NCBI RefSeq assembly: GCF_030142045.1
Contig: NZ_CP126242.1
Location: 992,001-1,056,000, forward strand
Length of the DNA stretch: 64,000 nt
Direction of reading: 5' to 3'
Origin: Arthrobacter sp. zg-Y919
GTDB lineage: Bacteria > Actinomycetota > Actinomycetes > Actinomycetales > Micrococcaceae
In this document: one piece after another, positions 8,291-18,104 of the stretch
Position numbering within the stretch: position 1 is the stretch's first letter
How the letters are laid out: every line of letters starts with the position of its first letter
Translations under genes and position numbers: made by a program
The notes under the pieces: model-generated
Told to the model about the DNA's origin: nothing
Database searches by the model: none
Seen by the model: only the letters and a program-made list of their open reading frames with translations

Positions 8291-8306
8291 TAGGCTTGGG
8301 GACATG
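8291..8306 (+). promoter_or_regulatory. leaderless promoter of the YciI gene
   Basis: TAGGCT (8291-8296), 7 nt, ATG 8304; no ribosome-binding site. Confidence 0.6.
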
Positions 8307-8594
8307 AGTATTTTCGCAGTTGAGTATGTCTACGACGCCGATTCGGCCGATCTCCGCGACCAGCACCGTCCTGCACACCGCCAGTGGCTGCAGCAGCTCG
8401 TGGATGAGGGGCACGTCCTTTCGGCAGGCGCATTCGTAGACGGCGCGGGGGCTCTGCTCCTGTTCGTCGCAGAGGATGAAACCGGTCTGCTGGCTCTGCT
8501 GAAGCAGGACCCGTTCGCCGTCGTCGGCGCTATCTCCGGCATGAAGACCACAGCCTGGAAGCCGGCCCTCGGAGCGTTCTCCGACCTCGCGTAA
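8304..8594 (+). CDS. YciI family protein
   Basis: 96 aa single-domain protein with the YCII ferredoxin-like fold: an N-terminal strand FAVEYVYD, the RPAHRQWLQQLVDEGHVLSAGAF segment (conserved His and Gly), and DPFAVVGAISGMKTTAWKPALG at the end. Members are small dimeric enzymes or accessory domains of uncertain reaction. It has its own leaderless start and is separated from ispG by a GC-rich hairpin, so it is likely monocistronic. Confidence 0.85.
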   Translation: MSIFAVEYVYDADSADLRDQHRPAHRQWLQQLVDEGHVLSAGAFVDGAGALLLFVAEDETGLLALLKQDPFAVVGAISGMKTTAWKPALGAFSDLA

Positions 8595-8624
8595 CCATAC
8601 GTTCTAAGCCCAGAGTGATATTGG

Positions 8625-8655
8625 CCCGGCCCCGGCAGTCTCTGCCCGGGCCGGG
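8625..8655 (+). terminator. GC-rich hairpin between yciI and ispG
   Basis: CCCGGCCC (8625-8632) pairs with GGGCCGGG (8648-8655), and GGCA (8634-8637) with TGCC (8643-8646), with one C-C mismatch and a 5-nt loop. No T-run follows, so it would be an actinobacterial-type terminator or a leader fold for ispG. GATAAT (8658-8663) just after it could be the ispG -10. Confidence 0.5.
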
Positions 8656-8731
8656 GTGATAATAGGAAGGGCGCGTTTCATGCGCGCGTTTCACAGCCTA
8701 ATACCTGCCGTTTCGGCACATGGAGGACGTT

Positions 8732-9898
8732 TTGACCTCGGTCAACCTTGGAATGCCAGCAGCACCGCCACCCACCCTCGCGCCGCGGCGCAAGACCCGC
8801 CAGATCAAGGTGGGCTCGGTCGGTGTCGGATCCGATTCCCCGATCAGCGTCCAGTCCATGACGACGACGCCCACCACTGACATCAATGCGACCCTGCAGC
8901 AGATCGCCGAGCTGACGGCGTCGGGCTGCGACATTGTCCGTGTGGCCTGCCCCAGTGCCGACGACGCCGCCGCGCTGCCGATCATTGCCAAGAAGTCGCA
9001 GATCCCCGTGATCGCCGACATCCACTTCCAGCCGAAGTATGTCTTCGCCGCCATCGAAGCCGGCTGCGCCGCGGTCCGGGTGAACCCGGGCAACATCCGT
9101 AAGTTCGACGATCAGGTCAAGGAAATCGCACAGGTCGCCAAGGACCACGGCACCTCCATCCGCATCGGCGTTAACGCCGGTTCCCTGGACCCGCGCCTGC
9201 TGGCCAAGTACGGCAAGGCAACCCCCGAAGCACTGGTCGAATCCGCCGTCTGGGAAGCATCCCTCTTCGAGGAACACGACTTCCACGACTTCAAGATCTC
9301 GGTAAAGCACAACGACCCCGTGGTGATGGTGCGCGCCTACGAACTGCTGGCCGAACGCGGCGACTGGCCGCTGCACCTGGGCGTGACTGAAGCCGGCCCC
9401 GCGTTCCAGGGCACCATCAAGTCCGCCACCGCCTTCGGCGCCCTGCTGTCCAAGGGCATCGGCGACACCATCCGGGTTTCCCTCTCCGCTCCTCCCGTGG
9501 AGGAGATCAAGGTGGGCAACCAGATCCTGCAGTCGCTGAACCTGCGCCCGCGCAAGCTCGAAATTGTCTCCTGCCCGTCCTGCGGCCGTGCCCAGGTGGA
9601 CGTCTACACCCTGGCCGAGCAGGTCACCGCAGGCCTCGAAGGCATGACCATCCCGCTGCGCGTTGCCGTCATGGGCTGCGTAGTAAACGGACCCGGTGAA
9701 GCACGCGAGGCGGACCTGGGTGTAGCCTCCGGTAACGGCAAGGGCCAGATCTTTGTCAAGGGCGAAGTCATCAAGACCGTCCCTGAGGACCAGATCGTTG
9801 AAACACTCATCGAAGAAGCGATGAGGATCGCAGAAGATATGGGAGAACCCGATGGCGAGGATGCTGGGACGGGTGGCCCCATGGTTACCGTCAGCTAA
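8732..9898 (+). CDS. ispG: 4-hydroxy-3-methylbut-2-enyl diphosphate synthase (GcpE)
   Basis: 388 aa. Reduces MEcPP to HMBPP, the penultimate MEP-pathway step, using a [4Fe-4S] cluster. The cluster ligands are visible in SCPSCGRAQ and, about 35 residues later, [11 protein letters not shown]. The N-terminal TIM barrel has [11 protein letters not shown] and [12 protein letters not shown] 8732 has GGAGG at 8722-8726, 5 nt upstream; an ATG 12 nt earlier lacks such a site. The start of the next gene overlaps the end. In mycobacteria ispG directly follows rip1; here 2.8 kb of extra DNA intervenes. Confidence 0.95.
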   Translation: MTSVNLGMPAAPPPTLAPRRKTRQIKVGSVGVGSDSPISVQSMTTTPTTDINATLQQIAELTASGCDIVRVACPSADDAAALPIIAKKSQIPVIADIHFQPKYVFAAIEAGCAAVRVNPGNIRKFDDQVKEIAQVAKDHGTSIRIGVNAGSLDPRLLAKYGKATPEALVESAVWEASLFEEHDFHDFKISVKHNDPVVMVRAYELLAERGDWPLHLGVTEAGPAFQGTIKSATAFGALLSKGIGDTIRVSLSAPPVEEIKVGNQILQSLNLRPRKLEIVSCPSCGRAQVDVYTLAEQVTAGLEGMTIPLRVAVMGCVVNGPGEAREADLGVASGNGKGQIFVKGEVIKTVPEDQIVETLIEEAMRIAEDMGEPDGEDAGTGGPMVTVS

Positions 9899-10757
9899 GC
9901 CTGATATCCGCAGCGCCGCCTCCGGTGCGGCGCTGCGGATCCTGCGCGACGAGGACACCGTTGCGCTCTGGGACCTGGCCGCGGCCGACCCGGTGGCGAA
10001 CATCTTTATGCTCTCCCATCTGGAATCGGCGCGCACGGCCGCACCCACCTCCTCGGGCGGACGCGTGGTGGGAGTGTTCGACGGCGGCACGCTGGTTGGC
10101 GCCTGCTGGGCCGGAGTGAATGTGGTGCCCATCGGTCTTGACGCAGACACCGGCCCGGAGGTCGGGCAGTATCTGGCCCGGTCACGGAACCGGTTCTCCT
10201 CGATTTTCGGCCCCGCCGACGCCGTGCTCTCCCTTTGGTCCGAGCTCCGGTCCGGCTCCCCGCAGCCCTTCGACGTCCGGCCCGAGCAGCCCCTGCTGCA
10301 GATGGCGGCCCCGTCGCAGGTGGCCCCCGCACCGGGACTGCGTCCCGCACACCCAAACGAGCTCGACGTCCTGCTGCCCGCCTGCACTGCCATGTTCGAG
10401 GAAGAAGTGGGCTACTCACCGGTGGCCAACGGGGACCGGCACTACCGGCAGCGGGTGAAGGGACTGATCGAACGCCGCCAGTCACTGGTGGACTTCGACG
10501 CCGCCGGGCGGGTGGTCTTCAAGGCCGAACTCGGCACGGTCTCCAGCCAGGCCGCCCAGGTCCAGGGTGTCTGGATGAACCCCGAATACCGCGGACAGGG
10601 GCTGAGTGCCGCCTACATGTCCGCCGTCGTCGGCGCTGCACTGGACGTCGCCCCGGTAGTGAGCCTGTACGTGAACGCCTACAACTCGGCAGCCCGCGCC
10701 ACCTACGACGCCGTCGGCTTCGAGCAGGTGGGCACCTTCGCCACCATCCTGTTCTAG
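9852..10757 (+). CDS. DUF4081 / GNAT acetyltransferase
   Basis: 301 aa. The N-terminal half (about 25-150) has the DUF4081 pattern ([27 protein letters not shown]); the C-terminal half is a GNAT domain with the acetyl-CoA loop [10 protein letters not shown] and a [21 protein letters not shown]-terminus. ATG 9852 lies inside the ispG 3' end (47-nt overlap) after GGGAGA, giving strong coupling. The same neighbour follows gcpE in M. tuberculosis (Rv2867c). The acceptor substrate is not known from sequence. Confidence 0.85.
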   Translation: MARMLGRVAPWLPSAKPDIRSAASGAALRILRDEDTVALWDLAAADPVANIFMLSHLESARTAAPTSSGGRVVGVFDGGTLVGACWAGVNVVPIGLDADTGPEVGQYLARSRNRFSSIFGPADAVLSLWSELRSGSPQPFDVRPEQPLLQMAAPSQVAPAPGLRPAHPNELDVLLPACTAMFEEEVGYSPVANGDRHYRQRVKGLIERRQSLVDFDAAGRVVFKAELGTVSSQAAQVQGVWMNPEYRGQGLSAAYMSAVVGAALDVAPVVSLYVNAYNSAARATYDAVGFEQVGTFATILF

Positions 10758-10865
10758 CCCGGCGGCTGTCCACCCGGCCCGGAGCAGTGCACGGACCGGC
10801 CGCGCAGGGACCGGCCCGGCCCCGCCGTCGTCCTACGCCTGTCCGGCATCGGCGGGCGCACGCGC

Positions 10866-10913
10866 TAGATTAGTAGGGCATACATTCTTGACGGATGCAG
10901 CCGCGTGGCTGCA
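10866..10913 (+). promoter_or_regulatory. proS promoter and leader hairpin
   Basis: A -10-like TAGATT (10866-10871) is followed by a perfect 7-bp hairpin, TGCAGCC-gcgt-GGCTGCA (10896-10913). The hairpin ends 16 nt before GTG 10930. It is too small for a T-box. Confidence 0.4.
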
Positions 10914-10929
10914 GAAACGGATTCCCAGC

Positions 10930-12729
10930 GTGGTCCTTCGACTTTCCACCCTTTTCCTGCGCACCCTGCGCGAAGACCCGGCCGACGCCGACGTCGCCAG
11001 CCACCGGCTCCTGGTCCGCGCCGGCTATATCCGCCGCGCCGCGCCGGGCATCTACTCCTGGCTGCCGCTGGGCCTGCGGGTGCTGGGGAAGGTGGAGACC
11101 ATCATCCGTGAGGAGATGGAAGCCATCGGCGCGCAGGAAGTGCATTTCCCCGCACTGCTGCCGCGCGAGCCCTACGAGACCTCCAACCGCTGGACGGAAT
11201 ACGGCGAGAACCTGTTCCGCCTGCAGGACCGCAAGGGTGCGGACTACCTGCTGGCACCGACCCACGAGGAAATGTTCACCCTCCTGGTCAAGGACCTCTA
11301 CAACTCCTACAAGGACCTTCCGGTCTCCCTGTTCCAGATCCAGACCAAGTACCGCGACGAGGCACGGCCGCGCGCCGGGCTGCTCCGCGGCCGCGAATTC
11401 ATCATGAAGGATTCCTACTCCTTCGACATGGATGACGAAGGCCTGGACGCCAGCTACCAGGCGCACCGTGAAGCCTACCTGCGGATCTTCGAGCGCCTGG
11501 GCCTGGAGATCGTCGTCGTCTCGGCCGTCTCCGGAGCCATGGGCGGCTCCAAGAGCGAAGAGTTCCTGCACCCGATGGCGGTTGGCGAGGACACCTACGT
11601 GCGCTCCGCCGGCGGCTACGCGGCCAACGTCGAAGCCGTCACCACCGTGGTTCCGGCCGACATCGATTACTCCGGCGCCCCGGCCGCCCGTGTGGTGGAC
11701 ACCCCGGACACCCCCACCATCGAGACGCTGGTGAATGACGTCAACGCCCGCTTCCCGCGGGAGTCCGGCGAGTGGTCGGCCGCGGACACACTGAAGAACG
11801 TGGTCCTGGCCGTCACCCTGCCCACCGGCGAACGCCGGATCGTCGTGGTCGGCGTGCCGGGGGACCGCGCCGTGGACCTCAAGCGCATCGAAGCCAACAT
11901 TAGCTCCCATGTGGGTATGGGCGGCGAGCTGGCCGTCGACGCCGCCACGGATGAGGACCTCAAGAAGCACCCGGGCCTGGTCAAGGGCTACATCGGCCCG
12001 GGCCTGGACCCGGCCGAGCCCGTGCTGGGCACCGAGTCCGCCACCGGCCTGCTGTACCTCGTGGACCCCCGCGTCGTCAGCGGCACCAGCTGGATCACCG
12101 GCGCCAACGAGCCCGGCAAACACGTCATCGGACTCGTTGCCGGCCGTGATTTCACCTGGGACGGCACCATCGAGGCCGTAGAGGTGCGCGAGGGCGACGA
12201 AGCACCGGACGGCTCCGGTCCGCTCGAAGCTGCCCGCGGCATTGAAATGGGCCACATTTTCCAGCTCGGCCGCAAGTACGCCGACGCCCTGGGCCTGAAG
12301 GTCCTGGACCGCAACGGCAAGCTGGCCACCGTGACCATGGGGTCCTACGGCGTCGGCGTGACCCGTGCGGTGGCAGCCCTGGCCGAGTCCCACCATGACG
12401 ACAAGGGCCTGACCTGGCCCCGCGCGGTCGCCCCGGCCGACGTGCACGTGGTTGCAACGGGCCGCGGCGAGGAAATCTTCGAGGCGGCTGCGAAGCTCGC
12501 CGAAGAGCTCGAGGCTGCGGGACTGGAAGTCATCTATGACGACCGGCCCAAGGTGTCCCCGGGCGTGAAGTTCGGCGACGCCGAGCTCATCGGCGTTCCG
12601 ACCATCCTGGTGGTCGGGCGCGGCCTGGCCGACGGCGTTGTGGAAATCAAGGACCGCGCCACCGGGAACGCCGAGAACGTTCCCGTCGCCGAAGCGGTGG
12701 AGTACGTGCGCCGCGCCGCCGCGCAGTAA
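10930..12729 (+). CDS. proS: prolyl-tRNA synthetase
   Basis: 599 aa bacterial-type class II ProRS that charges tRNA-Pro. Motif 1 lies in [22 protein letters not shown], motif 2 in [22 protein letters not shown], motif 3 in GSYGVGVTR; an editing (INS) domain of about 180 residues sits between motifs 2 and 3 and the anticodon domain is C-terminal. GTG 10930 gives the conserved [14 protein letters not shown] start. The frame remains open to TTG 10888 (14 extra residues through a hairpin-forming sequence), which I consider less likely. Confidence 0.94.
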   Translation: MVLRLSTLFLRTLREDPADADVASHRLLVRAGYIRRAAPGIYSWLPLGLRVLGKVETIIREEMEAIGAQEVHFPALLPREPYETSNRWTEYGENLFRLQDRKGADYLLAPTHEEMFTLLVKDLYNSYKDLPVSLFQIQTKYRDEARPRAGLLRGREFIMKDSYSFDMDDEGLDASYQAHREAYLRIFERLGLEIVVVSAVSGAMGGSKSEEFLHPMAVGEDTYVRSAGGYAANVEAVTTVVPADIDYSGAPAARVVDTPDTPTIETLVNDVNARFPRESGEWSAADTLKNVVLAVTLPTGERRIVVVGVPGDRAVDLKRIEANISSHVGMGGELAVDAATDEDLKKHPGLVKGYIGPGLDPAEPVLGTESATGLLYLVDPRVVSGTSWITGANEPGKHVIGLVAGRDFTWDGTIEAVEVREGDEAPDGSGPLEAARGIEMGHIFQLGRKYADALGLKVLDRNGKLATVTMGSYGVGVTRAVAALAESHHDDKGLTWPRAVAPADVHVVATGRGEEIFEAAAKLAEELEAAGLEVIYDDRPKVSPGVKFGDAELIGVPTILVVGRGLADGVVEIKDRATGNAENVPVAEAVEYVRRAAAQ

Positions 12730-12735
12730 CCTCCG

Positions 12736-13533
12736 GTGGTCTCGGTTCTCGAGGACGTCACGTTTGCCACCATCGCCCTTGTGGTGGTGGCAGGCCTGGC
12801 GGCCGGCTGGGTGGATGCGGTGGTTGGCGGCGGCGGGCTGATCCAGCTCCCCGCCCTCCTGCTGGTGCCCGGCATCAGCCCGGTGCAGGCGCTGGCGACC
12901 AACAAAATGGGTTCCATCTTCGGGACCACCACCAGTGCCGTGACCTACTACCGGCGGGCCCATCCGGACCTGAAAACGGCGCTTCCCATGGCCGGCGTTG
13001 CCCTGGCGGGAAGCTTCGGCGGCGCCGTCCTGGCGGCGTCGCTGCCGTCGTCGGTCTTTAAACCCATCATCGTGGCGGCCCTCGTGGCCGTAGCCGTCTT
13101 CACCGCCACCAAACCAACGGTGGGTGAGCTGACGAAGCTGCGCCATACCGGTGGCCGCCATTACGGCACCGCTGCAGGCATCGGCCTGCTGATCGGTTTC
13201 TACGACGGCCTGATCGGCCCGGGCACCGGCTCCTTCCTGATCATCGCGATGGTCACCCTGCTCGGATATAACTTCCTCGCGGCCAGTGCCAAGGCCAAGA
13301 TCGTGAACATGGCAACCAACCTCGGTGCCCTGGCCTTCTTCCTTCCCCACGGCTCGCTGCTCTGGGGCCTGGGCCTGGTGCTCGGCTTCGCCAACATGAT
13401 CGGCGGTTATCTCGGTGCGCGGATGGCGGTTCGGCAGGGCAGTAAATTCATCCGCGTGGTTTTCCTGGTGGTCGTTGGCGCCCTGATCATCAAGCTCGGC
13501 CACGACGTGTGGGTGGAGAACATCCGGGGCTAG
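12736..13533 (+). CDS. TauE/SafE family anion exporter
   Basis: 265 aa with about eight hydrophobic helices. Family marks are the paired glycine-rich GWVDAVVGGGGLIQLPALL near the N-terminus and the mid-protein GFYDGLIGPGTGSFLIIA, plus ATNKMGSIFGT. Members export sulfite, sulfoacetate or other organosulfonates; the substrate here is unknown. GTG 12736 starts 6 nt after proS without a clear ribosome-binding site. The 3' end overlaps the convergent phosphotransferase gene by 4 bp. Confidence 0.88.
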   Translation: MVSVLEDVTFATIALVVVAGLAAGWVDAVVGGGGLIQLPALLLVPGISPVQALATNKMGSIFGTTTSAVTYYRRAHPDLKTALPMAGVALAGSFGGAVLAASLPSSVFKPIIVAALVAVAVFTATKPTVGELTKLRHTGGRHYGTAAGIGLLIGFYDGLIGPGTGSFLIIAMVTLLGYNFLAASAKAKIVNMATNLGALAFFLPHGSLLWGLGLVLGFANMIGGYLGARMAVRQGSKFIRVVFLVVVGALIIKLGHDVWVENIRG

Positions 13534-14516
13534 GCCGCCGGCAGCTCCTGGACCGGGGGAATCCCCGGGTGCCTGCGGCCGGCCAACGCTGACGCCACCC
13601 ACACGGAGCGCTGAGCATCTCCGTGCCGCCCCTCGCGCACGTAATCCAGGGCGTTCGCCACCTCCCGCAGGATGCTCCAGTCCAGGGCGGCTTGCCGGTC
13701 CAGTCCCGCAGCGGAGCAGAGTGCGTCCAGCCGGGCGAGGAGTGCCTCTTCCGGCGCCTGGATGCCAAGATCCTGCAGCCGGTTCCACAGCATCGGAGCC
13801 ACGGCGTACTCGGCCTCGCCGAAGACCGCCTGCGGATCGATGCCCACGTACCCGCCGGGCTCTCCCGGACGGGCCAGGACATTTGCGTAGTGCAGGTCCG
13901 CGTGCACCAGGACATCCCGGACGGACCGCCGGCCCACAGCGCCGCGCGTCTGGCAGACCTGCAGCGCCGCCTCCAGCAGCCAGCGTTCAAACGGCTGCCC
14001 CAGCTCCTCCCACACCGCCGGCAGTTCATCCGAGAGCTGTTCGGCCTGCTCGGCGAGGGAGGGGATGGCAGCCCAGTAGGGTGAGTCGGATTCGGGCACA
14101 CTCAGCCGGCGCACCAGGGACCCCCAGATCCGCACGGCATCCGCCATCTCCACGTCCAGCAGTGTCCGGTCCGGGTCCAGCCGCTCCAGGACCAGACAGG
14201 TCCCGGCGGCATCGCGGTCCAGGAGCCGCACGGCCGCGTTCCCGTTCCACAGGGCCAGGGCCGCCGACTCGGTGACCGCCTCCGGATGCGGAAAAGGGAA
14301 CTTCAGCACGGCCGGCGTACCGTCCGCTGCCCGGACGGGCAAGACCAGTGCCCCGTGCCCGTGCCAGGGCGCCGCGCCGGGCGGATCCGGAACCAGCTGG
14401 AAATCCGCCAGGGAGCTTTCGACCAGGCCGGGCAGTTCCGCCAGCCAGGTCCGGCCGTCCCTGCTGCCGAGGTAGCGCCGGCGCAGGGCGTCAGGGACGA
14501 CGACGGCGGGTGCCAT
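13530..14516 (-). CDS. aminoglycoside/hydroxyurea-type phosphotransferase
   Basis: 328 aa kinase-like protein of the APH(6)/streptomycin 6-kinase group. LKFPFPHPEA carries the ATP-binding Lys region, the catalytic loop is LVHADLHYANVL (HxDxxxxN), and YVGIDPQAVFGEAEYAVAPML holds the metal-binding Asp. ATG 14516 is preceded by an ideal AAGGAGG with 6-7 nt spacing, so the long open frame further upstream is not part of the gene. Whether it confers drug resistance or acts on an endogenous sugar cannot be told; the chromosomal setting next to core genes favours a house function. Confidence 0.8.
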   Translation of the reverse strand: MAPAVVVPDALRRRYLGSRDGRTWLAELPGLVESSLADFQLVPDPPGAAPWHGHGALVLPVRAADGTPAVLKFPFPHPEAVTESAALALWNGNAAVRLLDRDAAGTCLVLERLDPDRTLLDVEMADAVRIWGSLVRRLSVPESDSPYWAAIPSLAEQAEQLSDELPAVWEELGQPFERWLLEAALQVCQTRGAVGRRSVRDVLVHADLHYANVLARPGEPGGYVGIDPQAVFGEAEYAVAPMLWNRLQDLGIQAPEEALLARLDALCSAAGLDRQAALDWSILREVANALDYVREGRHGDAQRSVWVASALAGRRHPGIPPVQELPAA

Positions 14517-14601
14517 GCGCTTCCTCCTTAGCGGTCGGGATGTGCGGACTACAGCGGGCGGAGCCGGGGACGGCTGTACCGGGGGACCGGCAGGCGAATG
14601 G

Positions 14602-15843
14602 TCAGTTCCACGGCAGGTTCTCCGGAACGGCATCCAGCCCCGGTGTTGCGGGGACAGTGTCCGCCTGCAGGTACAGGTCCTCCGAGACGTCGGCGAGCCG
14701 GGCAATCGCCCAGCCGCGGAGGTTGCCGTCGGACAACGCCACGAGGTCAGCGTAGACCGCCGGAAACTGCTCTTCCAGTGCGGGCAGGGCATCGGCCGGA
14801 TTCCGCAGGAAACCTGCATCAAGCCGGTAGGCAGCCACCGGGGCGATGGCGGGCAGGCACAGCTCGGCCAGGTAGGCGACGGCATCCGTTCCGGAGGATT
14901 CGTGCGCAGCGGCACGTTCACGCCACTGTTCACCGCGTTCCGCCGCGGAAGGGGCCTGCGCGAAGGCGACCTCGTACGCGTAAGCGGCCCCGAACTCCGC
15001 GTCGATGGCGGCAGTGAGGGCGTCGGCCGCGCCGGGTGCCGCAGTGCCGGAGCCACCGCTGCCGTCTCCGTCCGGCGCCGGCTGCGTGCTGCCGGACCCG
15101 GGCTCCGGACGTTGCGCGTCCGGGCACGCTGACGCGTCCGGGCCGGCGCCGGTCCCGGACGGTTCGGTGTCCGCAGCCGGGGATCCGCCGTCAGTGCCGG
15201 GGAACTCCTCATCCGGCAGCGTCAGGCCGTAACGGTTGGCGTTCCGGGTGGCCCACACCTGCTGTGCGGCGCCGGTTGCGGCAAGCAGCCGTGCCGTGCC
15301 GGCGTCGGCCCGCCAGGCGGCCTGCAGGTTGGCCTGCGCCGAAGCGGCCAGGGCCTGCACGTAATGGTCCAGGTTCCGTCGGTCCGGCCCTGTTCCAGCT
15401 GCCGGAGTTCCGGAACCGGTGCCGTCCGTGCCGGCGCCGCCGGGGACGTGCAGCGGCTCCTCGGAGCTCCTGCGGGTCGGCACGGCGGCAGGATGGCGTC
15501 CTAGGCCGGTCAGGAGGGCTGCCTGGCTGCGCAGGCCCTCGGCCTGGGCCGTGAACTCCGCGGCCCCGCCGTTTCCTCCCTGGGCGGCCAGCACGCGCGC
15601 CTCTGCCGCCAGCTTCCCGGCGTCGGCCTGCGCCTGGGTCAGGGCCAGGTCGGAGAAGGTCCGGGTGGAGTCCGCGGCATCACCGGATCCGGCTACCAGG
15701 CCGAAACTGAGGACCACTGCTCCCAGTGCGAGAAACAACACAAGACGCCGGACGCGGGCACCCCAGCGGCCCCGGCCGCGGGCGCGGCCGGGCTCGGCTC
15801 CGGGGTTCTCCAAAGGCGCATCCACAACTGTCGATAATGCCAC
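14602..15843 (-). CDS. DUF4439 ferritin-like secreted or membrane-anchored protein
   Basis: 413 aa. A basic stretch then one hydrophobic helix (about 33-52) forms a signal anchor. Coiled, alanine-rich helices follow (about 60-110), then a Gly/Pro/Thr/Ser-rich linker (about 205-275). The C-terminal ~140 residues (AALTAAIDAEFGAAYAYEV...WRERAAAHESSGTDAVAYL) are the DUF4439 ferritin-like four-helix domain. GTG 15843 is the most upstream start and is divergent from rimP, an arrangement shared with other Actinobacteria. Metal binding is not certain. Confidence 0.8.
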   Translation of the reverse strand: MALSTVVDAPLENPGAEPGRARGRGRWGARVRRLVLFLALGAVVLSFGLVAGSGDAADSTRTFSDLALTQAQADAGKLAAEARVLAAQGGNGGAAEFTAQAEGLRSQAALLTGLGRHPAAVPTRRSSEEPLHVPGGAGTDGTGSGTPAAGTGPDRRNLDHYVQALAASAQANLQAAWRADAGTARLLAATGAAQQVWATRNANRYGLTLPDEEFPGTDGGSPAADTEPSGTGAGPDASACPDAQRPEPGSGSTQPAPDGDGSGGSGTAAPGAADALTAAIDAEFGAAYAYEVAFAQAPSAAERGEQWRERAAAHESSGTDAVAYLAELCLPAIAPVAAYRLDAGFLRNPADALPALEEQFPAVYADLVALSDGNLRGWAIARLADVSEDLYLQADTVPATPGLDAVPENLPWN

Positions 15844-15891
15844 GAACGCGCTCCCATCTGCATCGATGCCTCAAGGGCCGCGGAATGTCGG

Positions 15892-15935
15892 TAGTCTAGG
15901 ACTACAACAACATCTAGTGGGAGGCAGCTATGGCG
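15892..15935 (+). promoter_or_regulatory. rimP-nusA operon promoter region
   Basis: TAGTCT (15892-15897) lies 33 nt before ATG 15930. It is part of a small palindrome TAGTC-TAG-GACTA. GGGAGG sits 7 nt before the start codon, so this operon has an ordinary leader. Confidence 0.45.
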
Positions 15936-16556
15936 GTTCGGCCCAACCCCAAAAAAGACACGTCGTCGGATTACCGCAGGAATGCGATGCGTGCAGAAGT
16001 GGCCGCGGAAACACAGCGGCTGAAGACTTACCTGGCCCCCACGGTAGAGATGCAGGATTTGTTCCTCGAGGACATCGAGATCAAGATGGCCGGCGCCCAC
16101 CGCACCGTCCACGTCATTGTGGACCTTCCCGAGGGCGAGTCCGGAGGCGTGAGCCTGGACCGGATTTCAGCCGCGGCGCAGGTCATTTCCGAGGCGATGG
16201 ATAACGATCCCGGCGACGACGGACGCCCGTACAACCTCGAAGTCTCGTCCCCCGGCGTGTCCCGTCCCCTCACCGAGCCGCGCCACTGGCGCCGCAATAC
16301 CGGCCGGATGGTCTCGGTTTCCGTGGAGCGGGGAGACGACGTCATGGGACGGCTCGTTTCCGTAGAGGACGACGGCATTACGTTGATACCGGAAATCCCG
16401 GTCAAGAAGGGGATGAAGGCGAAGCAGGGGGATCAGGTCCACCTGCCGTTCGCGGACATCCGCAAGGGGCGCGTGGAAGTTGAATTCGCCCACCTTGAAG
16501 ACGACCCGGCAGGCGATGACGCCCCGGATGATGAAACCACAGCTGAGGAGGCCTAG
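15930..16556 (+). CDS. rimP: ribosome maturation factor RimP
   Basis: 208 aa. Assists 30S subunit assembly. The core pattern is present: the acidic strand DLFLEDIEIKMAG, LDRISAAAQVISEAMD, and YNLEVSSPGVSRPLTEPRHWRRNTGR, the diagnostic RimP segment. It is longer than E. coli RimP, with an acidic C-terminal tail (about 180-208). The TAG stop is immediately followed by the nusA ATG. This is the first gene of the rimP-nusA-ylxR-infB-rbfA cluster. Confidence 0.94.
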   Translation: MAVRPNPKKDTSSDYRRNAMRAEVAAETQRLKTYLAPTVEMQDLFLEDIEIKMAGAHRTVHVIVDLPEGESGGVSLDRISAAAQVISEAMDNDPGDDGRPYNLEVSSPGVSRPLTEPRHWRRNTGRMVSVSVERGDDVMGRLVSVEDDGITLIPEIPVKKGMKAKQGDQVHLPFADIRKGRVEVEFAHLEDDPAGDDAPDDETTAEEA

Positions 16557-17528
16557 ATGGAAATAGATATGAGTGCGCTGAGGCTGCTGGAACGCGAACG
16601 GGAGATCCCGCTGGATCTGCTCGTCCCGACCATTGAGCAGGCACTGCTGGTTGCGTACCACAAGACCAACGGCGCCCAGGACCAGGCACGGGCGGAATTG
16701 GACCGGAAGACCGGCCACGTGACCATCTGGGCTGCCGAGCTCGACGACGACGGCGCCACCGTGGGGGAGTTCGACGACACCCCCGCAGGTTTCGGCCGGA
16801 TCGCCGCCAGCACGGCACGGCAGATCATCCTGCAGCGCCTGCGCGACGTTGAGGATGACAACATCCTCGGCGAATTCAAGGGCCGTGAAGGCGAACTGGT
16901 CTCGGGCCAGATCCAGCAGGGGAACAACCCCCACATGATCCAGGTGAACCTCGGTTCGGTGGAGGCACTGCTGCCCCCGCCCGAGCAGGTCCCGGGAGAG
17001 AAGTACACCCACGGATCCCGCCTCCGGGCCTTCGTCGTCGACGTACGGCGCGGCTTCAAGGGCCCGTCCATCACCCTCTCGCGGTCCCACCCGGGTCTGG
17101 TTCGTAAGCTCTTCGAATTGGAAGTTCCGGAAATCGCCGACGGCAGCGTGGAGATCGTGGCCCTGGCACGCGAAGCCGGACACCGCTCCAAGATCGCGGT
17201 CAAGGCCAACATCCCGGGTATCAACGCCAAGGGAGCCTGCATCGGTGAAATGGGTTCGCGTGTCCGTGCCGTCATGAACGAGCTGCACGACGAGAAGATC
17301 GACATTGTCGACTTCAGCGAGGATCCGGCGACCTTCATCGCCAACTCCCTCTCGCCGTCGCGCGTGAACTCCGTGACCATCACCGATGAGGACCTGCGTT
17401 CCGCCCGGGTGGTTGTTCCCGACTACCAGCTTTCCCTGGCAATCGGCAAGGAAGGCCAGAACGCCCGGCTCGCCGCAAAGCTCACCGGCTGGCGGATCGA
17501 CATCGTTTCCGACGCGAAGGCCTCCTAG
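16557..17528 (+). CDS. nusA: transcription termination/antitermination factor NusA
   Basis: 323 aa, the short actinobacterial form without the C-terminal acidic repeats of E. coli. Order: N-terminal RNA polymerase-binding domain (about 1-105), S1 domain (about 110-185), then two KH domains including [28 protein letters not shown] and [24 protein letters not shown] 16557 follows GAGGAGG at 6 nt inside the end of rimP. Confidence 0.95.
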   Translation: MEIDMSALRLLEREREIPLDLLVPTIEQALLVAYHKTNGAQDQARAELDRKTGHVTIWAAELDDDGATVGEFDDTPAGFGRIAASTARQIILQRLRDVEDDNILGEFKGREGELVSGQIQQGNNPHMIQVNLGSVEALLPPPEQVPGEKYTHGSRLRAFVVDVRRGFKGPSITLSRSHPGLVRKLFELEVPEIADGSVEIVALAREAGHRSKIAVKANIPGINAKGACIGEMGSRVRAVMNELHDEKIDIVDFSEDPATFIANSLSPSRVNSVTITDEDLRSARVVVPDYQLSLAIGKEGQNARLAAKLTGWRIDIVSDAKAS

Positions 17529-17576
17529 GCTCCGGTGCCGGAAGCGGATGCGGCGCCGAACGAGAAAGGCGCTAGA

Positions 17577-17972
17577 ATGTATAAGGCCGGGTCACCCTCC
17601 GCCTCCCATACAACGGCAGCCGCTTCCGGCGCCGCTCCGGGAAATCGGGTATCCAGGCACGTTCCGCAACGAACGTGCATAGGGTGCAGGAAAAAGGATG
17701 ACCAAGCTGTTCTGCTGCGGCTGGTCCGTGTCAGCATGGAAGGCGGCAACGCCGTCCATGTGGACGAGGACCGCCGAATGCCGGGAAGAGGTGCTTGGTT
17801 GCACCCCGACACGGCATGCCTGAGATTGGCAGTGAAACGTTCGGGTTTTCCGCGGGCCTTCAGGGGTGCCGCGGAAATAACGGACGTTGAACGTTGGTTC
17901 AAGGCCCTTGAGGACGTTCCGACCGGGAACGGACTCAAAACCGTCCAACCTGAAAGCGGGTCAGAAATCTGA
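17577..17972 (+). CDS. YlxR family (DUF448) RNA-binding protein
   Basis: 131 aa. The YlxR core begins at RHVPQRTCIGCRKKDDQ (CxxC and basic cluster) and contains the GRGAWLHPD loop. Members are small nucleoid/RNA-associated proteins nearly always located between nusA and infB. ATG 17577 follows GAGAAAGG; GTG 17535 is an alternative giving 14 more residues. The N-terminal 22 residues are low-complexity and not conserved, so the real start could also be later. It overlaps a TAGAAT that could be a -10 for an internal infB promoter. Confidence 0.85.
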   Translation: MYKAGSPSASHTTAAASGAAPGNRVSRHVPQRTCIGCRKKDDQAVLLRLVRVSMEGGNAVHVDEDRRMPGRGAWLHPDTACLRLAVKRSGFPRAFRGAAEITDVERWFKALEDVPTGNGLKTVQPESGSEI

Positions 17973-17980
17973 TGGAAACC

Positions 17981-18004
17981 CGATGAGTACCCAGCGATGA
18001 GTAC
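17981..18004 (+). repeat. 10-bp direct repeat ahead of infB
   Basis: CGATGAGTAC occurs at 17981-17990 and 17995-18004, in the 132-bp gap between ylxR and infB. Purpose unknown. Confidence 0.5.
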
Positions 18005-18104
18005 TTTGTTGTGCTCTGTGATGGGCCCCGCTGCAACTGCAGTGGAAGCCCGCAGTAAATAGACGGTTCGTACCTGGCTCGGTGCGGACCGAGACAGGAG
18101 AAAT

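Noticed and set aside
10866..10930. T-box leader before proS
   Set aside because: The leader is under 60 nt, far too short, and lacks the T-box sequence.
10870..13788. 972-codon open frame antisense to proS and the exporter gene
   Set aside because: Low-complexity Gly/His/Gln-rich translation crossing two well-supported genes; a composition shadow.
13530..14516. Horizontally acquired aminoglycoside resistance gene
   Set aside because: The kinase motifs are real, but composition matches its neighbours and there are no mobile elements nearby, so acquired resistance is not supported.
17572..17577. TAGAAT as a promoter for ylxR/infB
   Set aside because: It overlaps the chosen ylxR start and has no -35; too uncertain to list as a feature.
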